From Arthrobacter stackebrandtii (GTDB lineage: Bacteria; Actinomycetota; Actinomycetes; Actinomycetales; Micrococcaceae), in NCBI RefSeq assembly GCF_017876675.1, contig NZ_JAGIOI010000001.1:1178001-1242000 (forward strand): a DNA stretch of 64,000 nucleotides, written 5' to 3'. Shown here one piece after another: positions 1-8,396 of this stretch (position 1 is its first letter; every line of letters starts with the position of its first letter). A program made the position numbers and the translations under genes. The notes under the pieces are model-generated. The model was not told where the DNA came from. It searched no databases and saw only the letters and a program-made list of their open reading frames with translations.

Positions 1-2684
1 AGGTCCCCGACGACAAGACGCTCATGGTGGAGCGTTTCCACGACGAGCTCGGCGACTGGCGCGTGGTCCTGCACAGTCCCTTCGGTATGCCAGTCCACGC
101 GCCGTGGGCACTGGCCGTCGCTGCCCGGTTGCACGAACGCTACGGGCTGGATGGTTCCGCCATGGCCTCCGACGACGGCATTGTGCTGCGCGTGCCCCTC
201 ATGGACGATGAGCCGCCCGGGGCAGAGCTGTTCATGTTCGACCCCGAGGAACTGGGCGGGATCGTCACAGCGGAGGTGGGCGGTTCCGCCCTGTTCGCCA
301 GCCGTTTCCGTGAATGCGCCGCCCGCGCCTTGCTTCTTCCGCGCCAGAATCCGGGCAAGCGCTCGCCCCTGTGGCAGCAGCGACAGCGTTCCTCCCAGTT
401 GCTGGATGTGGCCCGGAAGTACCCGCAGTTCCCCATCGTGTTGGAGACCGTGCGCGAATGCCTGCAGGACGTCTATGACCTCCCCGCGTTGAAGAACATC
501 GCCGCCTCCATTGAACGGCGCGAGCTGCGCATGGTGGAAACCACCACGAACGAGCCCTCGCCCTTCGCCCGCTCCCTGCTCTTCGGCTACGTGGCCAGCT
601 TCCTCTACGAGGGCGATTCACCGCTCGCCGAGCGCCGCGCCGCCGCACTGTCACTTGACCCTGCGCTCCTCGATGAGCTGTTGGGCCGGGCTGAGCTGCG
701 CGAGCTCCTTGACCCCACCGTCATCGCCCTGACTGAGTCACAGCTGCAGCGTCTCGCCGCCCCCGGCAAGAACAATGATCGCCGCACCCGGGGCCTGGAA
801 GGTGTGGCGGATCTGTTGCGCCTGCTCGGCCCGCTCACCGTTGCGGAGGTTGCCGCCCGTCTGCTGCCTGCGTTGCAAGAAGCGGACGACGCCGGCCTGC
901 CGCCTGCCGCTGTCGACTCACCGCTGCACGTGGCACAGGCCGCTTCCCATTTGGAAGAGCTGCTCAGGACCAACCGTGTCCTCCGCGTGAACATGGCCGG
1001 GGAGGAACGCTTTGCCGCCATTGAGGACGCGGCCCGGCTGCGCGACGCCCTCGGCATTCCTCTGCCAATGGGTGTTCCGCTGGCCTTCATCGAGCCCGTG
1101 GCTGATCCCCTCGGCGACCTCATCGCCCGCTATGCCCGCACCCACGGGCCCTTCACCACAGCAGATGTTGCGGTGAGGCTGGGACTCGGTGTCGCTGTCG
1201 TCCATTCAGGGTTGACGCGGCTGGCCGCGGATCGGCGGGTCACGGAGGGCGAGTTTTTACCCACCGGGCTTGGCCGGCAGGATGGCGGCCCCGAATGGTG
1301 CGATGTTCAGGTGCTGCGGCAGTTGCGCAGCCGGTCCCTGGCGGCATTGCGGGCCGAAGTGGAGCCTGTGGATGCGGCCACCTTTGGGCGATTTCTCCCG
1401 GCCTGGCAGCATGTCACTGCCGTGTCCGGTTCCCCTGCCTTGCGTGGTTTGGATGGTGTGCTGACAGTGGTGGACCAGTTGGCGGGATTGCCGATTCCGG
1501 CGTCAGCGTGGGAGCCGTTGGTGCTTGCGGCACGGGTCAGGGACTACTCACCTGCCATGTTGGATGAGCTGATGTCCACTGGCGAGGTACTCGTCTCCGG
1601 CGCAGGTCCCATTGCCGGAAATGACGGTTGGCTGAGCCTGCACGTGGCTGAATCTTCTGAACTCACACTGCACCCGGCCGCCGATTTTGAGCCCACCGAC
1701 TTCCAGCAGCGGGTGCTCGCTGCATTGGGCAACGGCGGCGCGTACTTCTTCCATCAGCTGCGTGAGATGACAGCCGACGGGCCGGATCTGGTGGCCTCGG
1801 ATGACGAGTTGACCGTTGCGTTGTGGGATTTGCTGTGGGCAGGGCGCATCAGTAACGACACCTTCGCCCCAATCCGTGCCCTGCTGGCTGGCGGGCACAC
1901 TGCGCATAAGCAGAAGGCGCCGCCGTCTCGGTTACGGCCTGCGCGCGCTGGGCGGTACGGGCGGCTGCCCGGCCGTGCCGCGGGTGTGCAGCGCGGGGCG
2001 CCGCCCATGGGGGCCGGCCGCTGGAGCCTGCTGCCTACTGTGGAAGCTGCCGCAGACACAGCCCAAAATACCCTGCGCAGCCATGCCCTGGCCGAACTAT
2101 TTCTGGACAGATACGGCGTGGTGACGCGCGGCTCCGTCATGAATCACGGGCTGCCCGGCGGATTCGGGCTCATGTACAAAGTGCTGGCCCGGCTGGAGGA
2201 GGGAGGTCGGTGCCGCCGCGGCTACTTCATCGAGCACCTCGGCGCGGCACAGTTCGCCGTCTCCGCCACGGTGGATCGACTGCGCAGTTTCAGCGAAGAC
2301 GCCGCACTGAATCCTCACCCGCCGCAGGCTCTGGCGCTGGCCGCCACCGATCCCGCCAGCCCCTACGGCGCGGCCCTGCCCTGGCCACCGCTGGATTCCG
2401 GACACCGCCCGGGACGGAAGGCAGGGGCACTGGTAGTGATGGTCGACGGCGCACTGGTCCTGTATGTGGAGCGCGGCGGCCGCACGCTGTTGTGCTTTAG
2501 CGACGACGAATCATCCGTTTCGTTGGCAGCCGGGGCGCTGGTGCAGGTGGTCAAACGCGGGGCGATCGACAAAATGGCCATTGCGAAAGTCAACGGCGCG
2601 GACGTTTTGGGGACCCCTCTGGCCGTAGCGCTGCTAGCGTCCGGGGCCTACAGCTCACCCAGCGGAGTGCGGATCCGCGCCTAA
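1..2684 (+). CDS. lhr: Lhr-type ATP-dependent helicase, C-terminal part (5' end outside window)
   Basis: The reading frame is open from the first bases of the window (upstream residues VPDDKTL precede the first Met), so this is the 3' part of a longer gene. The visible ~894 residues match the Lhr-core and C-terminal winged-helix region that follows the two RecA domains in bacterial Lhr. Typical segments are ERFHDELGDWRVVLHSPFGM at the start and the NDTFAPIRALLAGG region near residue 620. Full actinobacterial Lhr is about 1,500-1,600 aa, so roughly the N-terminal 40 % (Walker A/B motifs) is missing here. Lhr is a DNA-repair 3'-5' helicase. The next gene on the same strand is a Nei-type glycosylase, the order also known from Mycobacterium. 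The family call is firm; the symbol is given on this basis. Confidence 0.9.
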   Translation, partial: VPDDKTLMVERFHDELGDWRVVLHSPFGMPVHAPWALAVAARLHERYGLDGSAMASDDGIVLRVPLMDDEPPGAELFMFDPEELGGIVTAEVGGSALFASRFRECAARALLLPRQNPGKRSPLWQQRQRSSQLLDVARKYPQFPIVLETVRECLQDVYDLPALKNIAASIERRELRMVETTTNEPSPFARSLLFGYVASFLYEGDSPLAERRAAALSLDPALLDELLGRAELRELLDPTVIALTESQLQRLAAPGKNNDRRTRGLEGVADLLRLLGPLTVAEVAARLLPALQEADDAGLPPAAVDSPLHVAQAASHLEELLRTNRVLRVNMAGEERFAAIEDAARLRDALGIPLPMGVPLAFIEPVADPLGDLIARYARTHGPFTTADVAVRLGLGVAVVHSGLTRLAADRRVTEGEFLPTGLGRQDGGPEWCDVQVLRQLRSRSLAALRAEVEPVDAATFGRFLPAWQHVTAVSGSPALRGLDGVLTVVDQLAGLPIPASAWEPLVLAARVRDYSPAMLDELMSTGEVLVSGAGPIAGNDGWLSLHVAESSELTLHPAADFEPTDFQQRVLAALGNGGAYFFHQLREMTADGPDLVASDDELTVALWDLLWAGRISNDTFAPIRALLAGGHTAHKQKAPPSRLRPARAGRYGRLPGRAAGVQRGAPPMGAGRWSLLPTVEAAADTAQNTLRSHALAELFLDRYGVVTRGSVMNHGLPGGFGLMYKVLARLEEGGRCRRGYFIEHLGAAQFAVSATVDRLRSFSEDAALNPHPPQALALAATDPASPYGAALPWPPLDSGHRPGRKAGALVVMVDGALVLYVERGGRTLLCFSDDESSVSLAAGALVQVVKRGAIDKMAIAKVNGADVLGTPLAVALLASGAYSSPSGVRIRA

Positions 2685-2687
2685 CCC

Positions 2688-2870
2688 CAACGCCGTATCA
2701 CCTTTGGCACCCTCTTTCCCGACCCCGTATCACCTTTGGCTGGATTCCGCCCAACGCCGTATCACCTTTGGTTGGGTTCCCTTTCTCCATTGCTACAGCG
2801 TTGCCGAAAACCCCACCAAAGGTGACACCGCGTCAGCGAATAATGAACCAATGGTGATACGGCGTCGGGG
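2688..2870. repeat. Intergenic 32-bp-period repeat array (three direct, two inverted copies)
   Basis: Immediately after the lhr stop, units begin at 2688, 2720 and 2752, exactly 32 bp apart. Each starts with CAACGCCGTATCACCTTTGG (the second has CGACCCC at its start) followed by about 12 variable bases. Two inverted copies follow at about 2813-2834 and 2849-2870 (CCAATGGTGATACGGCGTC). Direct copies facing inverted copies could fold into large hairpins. Related units occur at 24433, 42830, 49411 and 52131. Confidence 0.85.
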
Positions 2871-2893
2871 AGAGGGAGGGGTGTGGATCCGAA

Positions 2894-3712
2894 ATGCCTG
2901 AGGGCGATACCGTTTGGCGGCAGGCCCGGGACCTGCGCGCAGTTCTTGAAGGCAAGAAACTCGTTTCCAGCGATTTCCGAGTGCCTGCCCACGCCACGCT
3001 GGATCTATCCGGCCAAACCGTAACCTCCGTCGAATCCCGCGGTAAGCACTTGTTGATGTACGTTGGCGGACTCGTCATCCATTCGCATCTCGCAATGGAA
3101 GGGCATTGGGACAGTTATCCGGTGCACAACGGCCGGTCTGCAAAGTGGCGCAAGCCAACCTTCGCGGCCAGGGCTGTGCTCACAACGGACCAGGCCCAAG
3201 TGGTGGGATTCTCGCTGGGCACGCTGGAAGTCTTGCCGGAAGCGTTGGTGGGGAACGCCGTCGGACATCTTGGACCGGATCTGCTGGGGCCGGGCTGGGA
3301 TGCGGAAGAAGCGCTGCGGCGGTTGTTGGCCGAGCCTGAACGGGCGATTGGGCTGGCACTTTTGGATCAGCGAAATTTGGCCGGGATTGGCAACATCTAC
3401 CGCAATGAGTTGTGTTTCCTGGGCCGGATCCACCCGGCTTCGGCTGTCATGGGGGTGCCTGATCTGCCGCGGATGGCGGGTCTGGCCAAGCGGCTGCTCG
3501 AGGCCAATCATGACCGGTCGCAGCGTTCAACCACGGGAGGCCAGGCACGGGGCGAGGCGGCGTCGTGGGTCTACGGCCTGGCCGGGAAACCATGTAAGCG
3601 ATGCGGTGTGCTGATCACGCACGGCACGTTGGCCGACCCTGCGTTTACCGTCCGAGCCGCCCGAGATATTTATTGGTGCCCACGCTGTCAGGCGGAACCC
3701 GGCGCGAGCTGA
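2894..3712 (+). CDS. nei: Fpg/Nei-family DNA glycosylase/AP lyase (Nei2-like endonuclease VIII)
   Basis: 272 aa, the usual size of Fpg/Nei enzymes. It begins MPEGDTV, giving the catalytic N-terminal Pro (after Met removal) and the following Glu, with T at the position typical of Nei rather than Fpg. A zinc finger ends the protein, with Cys at about residues 233, 236, 262 and 265 (CKRC and CPRC). The central DQRNLAGIGNIYRNE segment is the helix-two-turn-helix DNA-binding motif. It removes oxidised pyrimidines and nicks at abasic sites. It lies 209 bp after lhr on the same strand; the lhr-nei2 order is also found in mycobacteria, suggesting a shared repair role. Its 3' end overlaps the convergent deacetylase gene by 25 bp. 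Confidence 0.9.
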   Translation: MPEGDTVWRQARDLRAVLEGKKLVSSDFRVPAHATLDLSGQTVTSVESRGKHLLMYVGGLVIHSHLAMEGHWDSYPVHNGRSAKWRKPTFAARAVLTTDQAQVVGFSLGTLEVLPEALVGNAVGHLGPDLLGPGWDAEEALRRLLAEPERAIGLALLDQRNLAGIGNIYRNELCFLGRIHPASAVMGVPDLPRMAGLAKRLLEANHDRSQRSTTGGQARGEAASWVYGLAGKPCKRCGVLITHGTLADPAFTVRAARDIYWCPRCQAEPGAS

Positions 3713-4437
3713 TCCGGCACAGCATTTGGAAATTCTGCCGGGCCCCCTCGCGGAAGCGTGAAGGCCCAGCCGGCGGCAATTTTTTCAGGCAACACCCTCT
3801 TCAGCGCCGTGACGGTATTGCGCCGGTCGCCCCCGCCATCATGTGCCAAGACAACGGCGCCGGGTTCAAACGCCGCCCGAAGATTGGCGGTCAGCGTTGG
3901 CACACTTAGATCGTTGCCGTCCCAATCATGAATGACATTGCCCAGACCCAGCGATTGCATGCCTAAGGCCGCCGCCACCTCGGCCGTGTTACCCCAGCTG
4001 CCATTGGGCGCCCTGAAATAGGGAACGGGCGCTGACGGATTCTCCACCACTTGCCGAATAATGGTGAGGTTCTCTTTCAAATCCCGCTCCACCTGGCTGC
4101 GGGTCCACGACCCCATGTCCGCAAACGATGTGCCGTGATTGCAGAGCACATGCCCCTCGGAGACGATCCGTCGCAGCAGTGCTGCGCCGCCAGGGGCCAA
4201 AATGTTCTCGCCGATGACACAGAAGGTGGCAAGAACGCTGTGTTCTCGGAGGAGGTCCAAGACGTCGGAAGTTTCGCCGGGGTTGGGACCGTCGTCGAGG
4301 GTGAGGGCAACCGTGTTGCCCTCACCCCGTGCGGCTGCCAGCGGCGCCGTCGTGGGGTTGACGGCCCCTCCAGCTACAAATTCCCGGTCGCTGGCGGGGC
4401 GCCACGTTTCCTGCGCCCCACCGCTTTTTGCTGTCAT
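3688..4437 (-). CDS. Polysaccharide deacetylase (NodB/CE4 family)
   Basis: 249 aa. CE4 motifs are visible: LTLDDGP (MT1, catalytic and metal Asp), NHGTSF (MT2), RAPNGSWG (MT3), DWDGND (MT4) and VLAHDGGG (MT5). MT2 is unusual because the second zinc His of the usual HxxxH is replaced by Phe; a nearby Asp (FADM) may compensate. There is no signal peptide or membrane anchor. The start at 4437 is preceded by a strong GGAGGGG. It is the last gene of a co-directional run and lies 40 bp after the LacI gene. Family members remove acetyl groups from chitin, peptidoglycan or xylan. With xylan genes nearby, deacetylation of imported acetylated oligosaccharides is possible but is only inference. Confidence 0.82.
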   Translation of the reverse strand: MTAKSGGAQETWRPASDREFVAGGAVNPTTAPLAAARGEGNTVALTLDDGPNPGETSDVLDLLREHSVLATFCVIGENILAPGGAALLRRIVSEGHVLCNHGTSFADMGSWTRSQVERDLKENLTIIRQVVENPSAPVPYFRAPNGSWGNTAEVAAALGMQSLGLGNVIHDWDGNDLSVPTLTANLRAAFEPGAVVLAHDGGGDRRNTVTALKRVLPEKIAAGWAFTLPRGGPAEFPNAVPDQLAPGSA

Positions 4438-4477
4438 GGTCCCCTCCGCATGGTTGTTAGCGACTGCCGGCTACTTT

Positions 4478-5500
4478 TCAGACTTGGGCGGGTGCCGCCG
4501 TCGAGCCTCTGACAATAAGTTCAGTACCGAGCTCGATCCGCTGGGGAAGTTCCTCGTCACCATCCAAGTGCCGCAGCAGCGCACGCATGGCCGTTTCAGC
4601 CATGTGGACCACGGGCTGTCGGACGGTGGTCAGGCCCGGTTCGATCCAATCGGCGGCGGGAATGTCATCAAAACCAATGATGCTCAGGTCCTGCGGAATG
4701 CGCAGTCCGGCATTGCGTGCAGCCCGGTAGGCCCCCAGTGCCTGTTCATCGTTGCCGGTGAAAATCGCCGTGGGGCGGTCCTCCAGCTCAAGAAGCTTGC
4801 GGGCTCCTGCCTCGCCGGCCGCTACCGAAAAGTCTCCGGGCACAATCAGGGCCGGGTCCATCTCAATGCCGGCGCGTCGCAACGCCGCCAGATGCCCGTC
4901 CTCCCGCGCGCTGCTGCATTGCAGATCGGGGCGTCCACCAATCATGCCGATGCGGCGGTGCCCCAAGGCCAGCAGATGCTCCACAGCCGAGAAGGCCCCC
5001 TCCCAGTTCGCAGCCCCCACCGTCATAAGGTCAGGTCCCGGCTGCCCCACAGGGTCGATCAGCACCACCGGGATGCCAAGGGATTTGATGCGTTGAATCT
5101 GCTTTGCGTCCAGTTCATAGACTGCCAGGAGCAGACCGTCTGATTTACGCTCCGCCAGATTGGCAAGCCAGGGGCGGATCCTGGAACCATCAAGCGACAA
5201 GCTGCTGACCACCGTGCCATAGCCCGCGTCTTGGGCTACGCGTTCCACACCCTCAATGATCTCAAGGGACCATTCCGATCTGAGTCCGGGAAAGACCAGA
5301 TCGATCAGGCCAGCCTTTTTTTGACGTTTGGCCGGTCGGCGCGAATAGTCACGCCGGGCGATGATTTCTTCCACCCGGGCACGAGTTTCGGCCGCAACGT
5401 GGGCGTGCCCGTTGAGTACCTTCGACACTGTGGGAACTGAGACCCCGGCTTCCTGCGCTATCTCACTGATCGTTGCGCGACCGGCGTCTTTTTTGGCCAC
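4478..5500 (-). CDS. LacI-family transcriptional regulator
   Basis: 340 aa. The start chosen is GTG at 5500 because AGGGGG lies just upstream and the helix-turn-helix begins a few residues later (TISEIAQEAGVSVPTVSKVL at residues ~8-27); longer in-frame starts would add an 80-residue non-homologous tail. The periplasmic-binding-like effector domain fills residues ~60-335, with the typical IGFDDIPAADWIEPGLTTVR near the C-terminus. It lies 37 bp downstream of the cupin gene and upstream of the deacetylase, so it is probably co-transcribed with the operon it may control. The effector is presumably a sugar, not identifiable from sequence. It is similar in build to the LacI protein at 8916. Confidence 0.9.
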   Translation of the reverse strand: MAKKDAGRATISEIAQEAGVSVPTVSKVLNGHAHVAAETRARVEEIIARRDYSRRPAKRQKKAGLIDLVFPGLRSEWSLEIIEGVERVAQDAGYGTVVSSLSLDGSRIRPWLANLAERKSDGLLLAVYELDAKQIQRIKSLGIPVVLIDPVGQPGPDLMTVGAANWEGAFSAVEHLLALGHRRIGMIGGRPDLQCSSAREDGHLAALRRAGIEMDPALIVPGDFSVAAGEAGARKLLELEDRPTAIFTGNDEQALGAYRAARNAGLRIPQDLSIIGFDDIPAADWIEPGLTTVRQPVVHMAETAMRALLRHLDGDEELPQRIELGTELIVRGSTAAPAQV

Positions 5501-5537
5501 TTGGACCCCCTTTCTACGGCCGGCACCTTCACCAGCC

Positions 5538-6287
5538 TCATGAATTTTCCGAAAGTCCCCACGTTTGGATCCGTCCGCACATGCCGTACGTCCTGTTGTC
5601 CTTTCGTTGCCCCATGGTAGTCCGCGCATCCTGCAAATAGTAACTATCGGCCCGCTCAAGAAACTCCAACTGCGCTCGTGTCGCCGCCGCTTGCCTTTCG
5701 GCCCCGTACACCAGCAGCTTCTGCCAGTGGGAAGTACGCGCACCAACGATCCTTGCCGCTGCGTGGTGGAAGTCTGCCAAGGCCGCAGAACCTTCCTCCA
5801 GTACAGCCTTCTTCAGCGCAAAATACCCTTCCAGCGCCAAATCCCGCCGACGGCGGGCCGCGGATTCCGTCGTCGGGTCATCGCTGTCGGCGTCGCCGGG
5901 TGTCAAGGCCGCTGCCTGGCTGTAGACCGTGCCATCAACAAGGTGTGCGGGCGGAAACGTCATGACGGCATCACCGTTCTCCGGCAGGCCCGCATTCTGC
6001 ATCACGACCAGGACACGCAGGTCTCCGGAATCATTGATCGCCCGGTGGATGGTGCCGGGGGTAAACCACAGCACGGTCCCCGGTTCCAATGGCGTGGACT
6101 TAAAACCGCCGGAGTCCAGGGTCTCCAGCCGTCCGTGCCCCTGCTGCACCGCATATGCCTCTGCCGACGTCGTGTGAAGATGTGGTGCACCTCCGGCCGC
6201 GCCGTCCCTTGCGGGCCAGTTGTAGATGCTGACCTCTGAGAGTGCAGTCGCACCTGGGAAGGTAGTCACAAGCGTGCTCAGACCCAA
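5538..6287 (-). CDS. Cupin-domain protein
   Basis: About 249 aa with one conserved beta-barrel (residues ~18-100). It carries a His-rich metal motif (APHLHTTSAEAYAV, then GTIHRAI), the pattern of small sugar- or polyol-related cupins. The C-terminal ~100 residues look helical and have no recognised domain. The frame opens at TTG 6287, overlapping the preceding gene by 10 bp; an alternative GTG start lies six codons in. It sits between a PmoA-like gene and a LacI gene, so a role in sugar-derivative turnover or sensing is likely. No specific reaction can be named. Confidence 0.72.
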   Translation of the reverse strand: MGLSTLVTTFPGATALSEVSIYNWPARDGAAGGAPHLHTTSAEAYAVQQGHGRLETLDSGGFKSTPLEPGTVLWFTPGTIHRAINDSGDLRVLVVMQNAGLPENGDAVMTFPPAHLVDGTVYSQAAALTPGDADSDDPTTESAARRRRDLALEGYFALKKAVLEEGSAALADFHHAAARIVGARTSHWQKLLVYGAERQAAATRAQLEFLERADSYYLQDARTTMGQRKDNRTYGMCGRIQTWGLSENS

Positions 6288-7231
6288 GCACCCAGGGCTG
6301 CCGTGGCTACCCCTGCCAGCGACTCTGCCGATTCCTGGTCAACCTCACCGTCGGAGATCACCACGGCATAGCGATACGTCAGCGGGGCGCCGTCCTGCAG
6401 CAATACTTCTTCGCTGAAGAAGGGGGCTGACCCCATGCAGGCAAACATGGAGGAACGGGCAAACCACTGGTTCGGGGCGCCCGGATTGGAGCCATCCTCA
6501 ACAAAAGTGATAGTGGAGGCATTGCAACTCTGGTCGTGCTTGCCGGTGAAGGCCAACCATTCGGAGCGGGTGCCCATGAACTCATCCGTGCCTGTTCCTG
6601 CGGCGGAACGGAACTGGCCACCGGTGAAGGACCGCGGACCACGCCAGAAGAGACCGCCGTAGCCGGCGTTGTCCCGTCCCTCGGTGGTGGGGCTGCCGAT
6701 GCTGATCGGGGCCGGGGAGATGTTGCTGATTTCGGTTTCAAAAAGCAGCGCCCAGGCGAGGACTCCGGGGACGTCCAGGAGTTGGATGTTGAAGCGGCGT
6801 TTCTCCGCAATGACAGGATCGCCTTCCTGGGAGCTCCATTCGAGTTCCTCGGCTGCCGTGATGCCAGCCCCGCCGTCGTCGATGCTGCTGAAGGCCTTGT
6901 GGTCCATGGCGCCGTTGTTGTCCAGATCCGTATATTCGGTGGCCCGGGTATAGCTTGCACCACCCCAGAAGTTGTCCTTGCCAACGTTGGGCAAGGCCAG
7001 GGAGAGTCCCTTGTGCCAGACATGATCCCATGGCCGGAAAATGGTGACTTCGTCGCCCCCCAGTGTGGTGAGCGGGTGGAAATAGGGCCGCGGGCTTTCA
7101 TATTGAACGTCGGTGGGGTTGTAGGTGTAGCTGGCGATCTGTTGGCCTCCGACGGTGAAGGTCAGTGCTGCACCGTCATCGGAGTAGCGCAGTTTTGTGG
7201 AGCTGGGGAGTGTCGTTACGGGGCTGGTCAT
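6278..7231 (-). CDS. PmoA-like (DUF6807) family protein
   Basis: 317 aa. The start at ATG 7231 is set by an AGGAG eight bases upstream; a longer reading frame upstream overlaps the Gfo/Idh gene and is not needed. The segment ESPRPYFHPLTTLGGDEVT and the later DHVWHKGLSLAL are typical of the family annotated as PmoA/DUF6807, a beta-sandwich protein common next to Gfo/Idh oxidoreductases in carbohydrate loci. No signal peptide. Despite the name there is no real link to methane monooxygenase. It lies 43 bp after the Gfo/Idh gene, implying one transcript. Biochemical function unknown. Confidence 0.75.
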   Translation of the reverse strand: MTSPVTTLPSSTKLRYSDDGAALTFTVGGQQIASYTYNPTDVQYESPRPYFHPLTTLGGDEVTIFRPWDHVWHKGLSLALPNVGKDNFWGGASYTRATEYTDLDNNGAMDHKAFSSIDDGGAGITAAEELEWSSQEGDPVIAEKRRFNIQLLDVPGVLAWALLFETEISNISPAPISIGSPTTEGRDNAGYGGLFWRGPRSFTGGQFRSAAGTGTDEFMGTRSEWLAFTGKHDQSCNASTITFVEDGSNPGAPNQWFARSSMFACMGSAPFFSEEVLLQDGAPLTYRYAVVISDGEVDQESAESLAGVATAALGAWV

Positions 7232-7274
7232 GTTGGTCTCCTGGAAAGAGTGACGGTCGATTAAGCAGGGTCGG

Positions 7275-8396
7275 TTAGACGGGGGAAGGCACGGAAAGGG
7301 CGGTTTCATCCAGAACCCGTGTGCCCAGCCCTGCTCCGTCCATCCCTGCATAGAACGGGTGCCCGGGCACGATGTCCCCACGGCGGACAGGTACACCGGT
7401 GAACGCGGAGGCATAGATGGCTGCGGCGAGTTCCAGCGTCTGGCGTGCCGAATCGGCGCCTGCAGGAAGAGGCTTGCCCGCATCCAGTGCGTCGTACATG
7501 GCCAGGAACTGGGCGGAGTGTCCGCTGCCTCGTTCCAGCGGCTGCCCGCTCCATGCGTTGGCCACCGTGGACTCGTGGCCGGGCGCCGGGGTGAGCGTCC
7601 AGTTGTCAGTGGAATAGCCATAGAGGTGGCTGAGCTCAATGGTGGCGAATTCGCAGTCGATCCGGATGTCTGAGGTTTCGCGGGGAGAGAGCAACGAGTT
7701 GATCAGAGTTGCCACTGCACCGTTTTCAAATCGGACCAACGCGACGGACAGATCCTCTGTGGAGGTGGCCCGCGCCTGCCTCGAGGCAATGGCGGTGACC
7801 TCAGTCCAAGGGCCCAACAGGTGCAGCAACAGGTCAAATTGGTGGATGCCATGACCCATGGTGGGTCCCCCGCCTTCGGCCTTCCAGCTTCCGCGCCACG
7901 GTAGTTCAAAGTAGCTGTCGGGGCGGTACCACAATGTGTCACAGCGAGCCACGAGGGGACGGCCAAAATCACTGCCGCCGATCAGGGCCTGCGCTGCCGC
8001 CGACGCATCACCAAAGCGGTGTTGGAAAACGCAGGAGAACTGCGTCCCGCCAACGGCCTGTGCTGTGTTGAGTCGGTCAAAATCCGCCAGGCTCAGTGCC
8101 GGCGGCTTTTCCGAGAGGACATGCACGCCAGCTTCGAGGCATTCGATGGCTTGGTCAATGTGCAACATCGGTGGTGTGCAGAGGTGGACAATGTCCGGTT
8201 TGGCTTCCGCCAGAAGCTGCGTCAGGTCCTGATACCTGCCAACGATGCCGTGCTCATCGCTAAAAGCCGCCAGCCGAGCCTCGTCCACATCACATGCGGC
8301 AACCAGTTCCACCCGGTCCTTGGCCCGAGACAGGTTGTCTGCATGGATGGCTGCGATCCCGCCCGTGCCTACCAGTGCTACCTTGTACGTCCTCAT
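7275..8396 (-). CDS. Gfo/Idh/MocA-family NAD(P)-dependent oxidoreductase
   Basis: 373 aa, the family's usual length. The N-terminal Rossmann fold shows GTGGIAAIHADN (dinucleotide loop) and the family's EKP signature as SEKPPALSL near residue 98. The C-terminal alpha/beta domain contains GGGPTMGHGIHQFDLL, which holds the usual catalytic His region. The start at 8396 has GGAG nine bases upstream. It is first in a five-gene co-directional run (oxidoreductase, PmoA-like, cupin, LacI, deacetylase) and divergent from the LacI gene at 8916. Substrates of the family are sugars, inositols or their derivatives; a sugar-derivative substrate is likely here but not identifiable. Confidence 0.87.
   Translation of the reverse strand: MRTYKVALVGTGGIAAIHADNLSRAKDRVELVAACDVDEARLAAFSDEHGIVGRYQDLTQLLAEAKPDIVHLCTPPMLHIDQAIECLEAGVHVLSEKPPALSLADFDRLNTAQAVGGTQFSCVFQHRFGDASAAAQALIGGSDFGRPLVARCDTLWYRPDSYFELPWRGSWKAEGGGPTMGHGIHQFDLLLHLLGPWTEVTAIASRQARATSTEDLSVALVRFENGAVATLINSLLSPRETSDIRIDCEFATIELSHLYGYSTDNWTLTPAPGHESTVANAWSGQPLERGSGHSAQFLAMYDALDAGKPLPAGADSARQTLELAAAIYASAFTGVPVRRGDIVPGHPFYAGMDGAGLGTRVLDETALSVPSPV

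Noticed and set aside
2688-2870. CRISPR-like periodic repeats here and at 24433, 41847 and 49411
   Set aside because: The conserved part is about 20 bp with only 9-12 variable bases, copies are few, repeats vary, and no cas gene is present.
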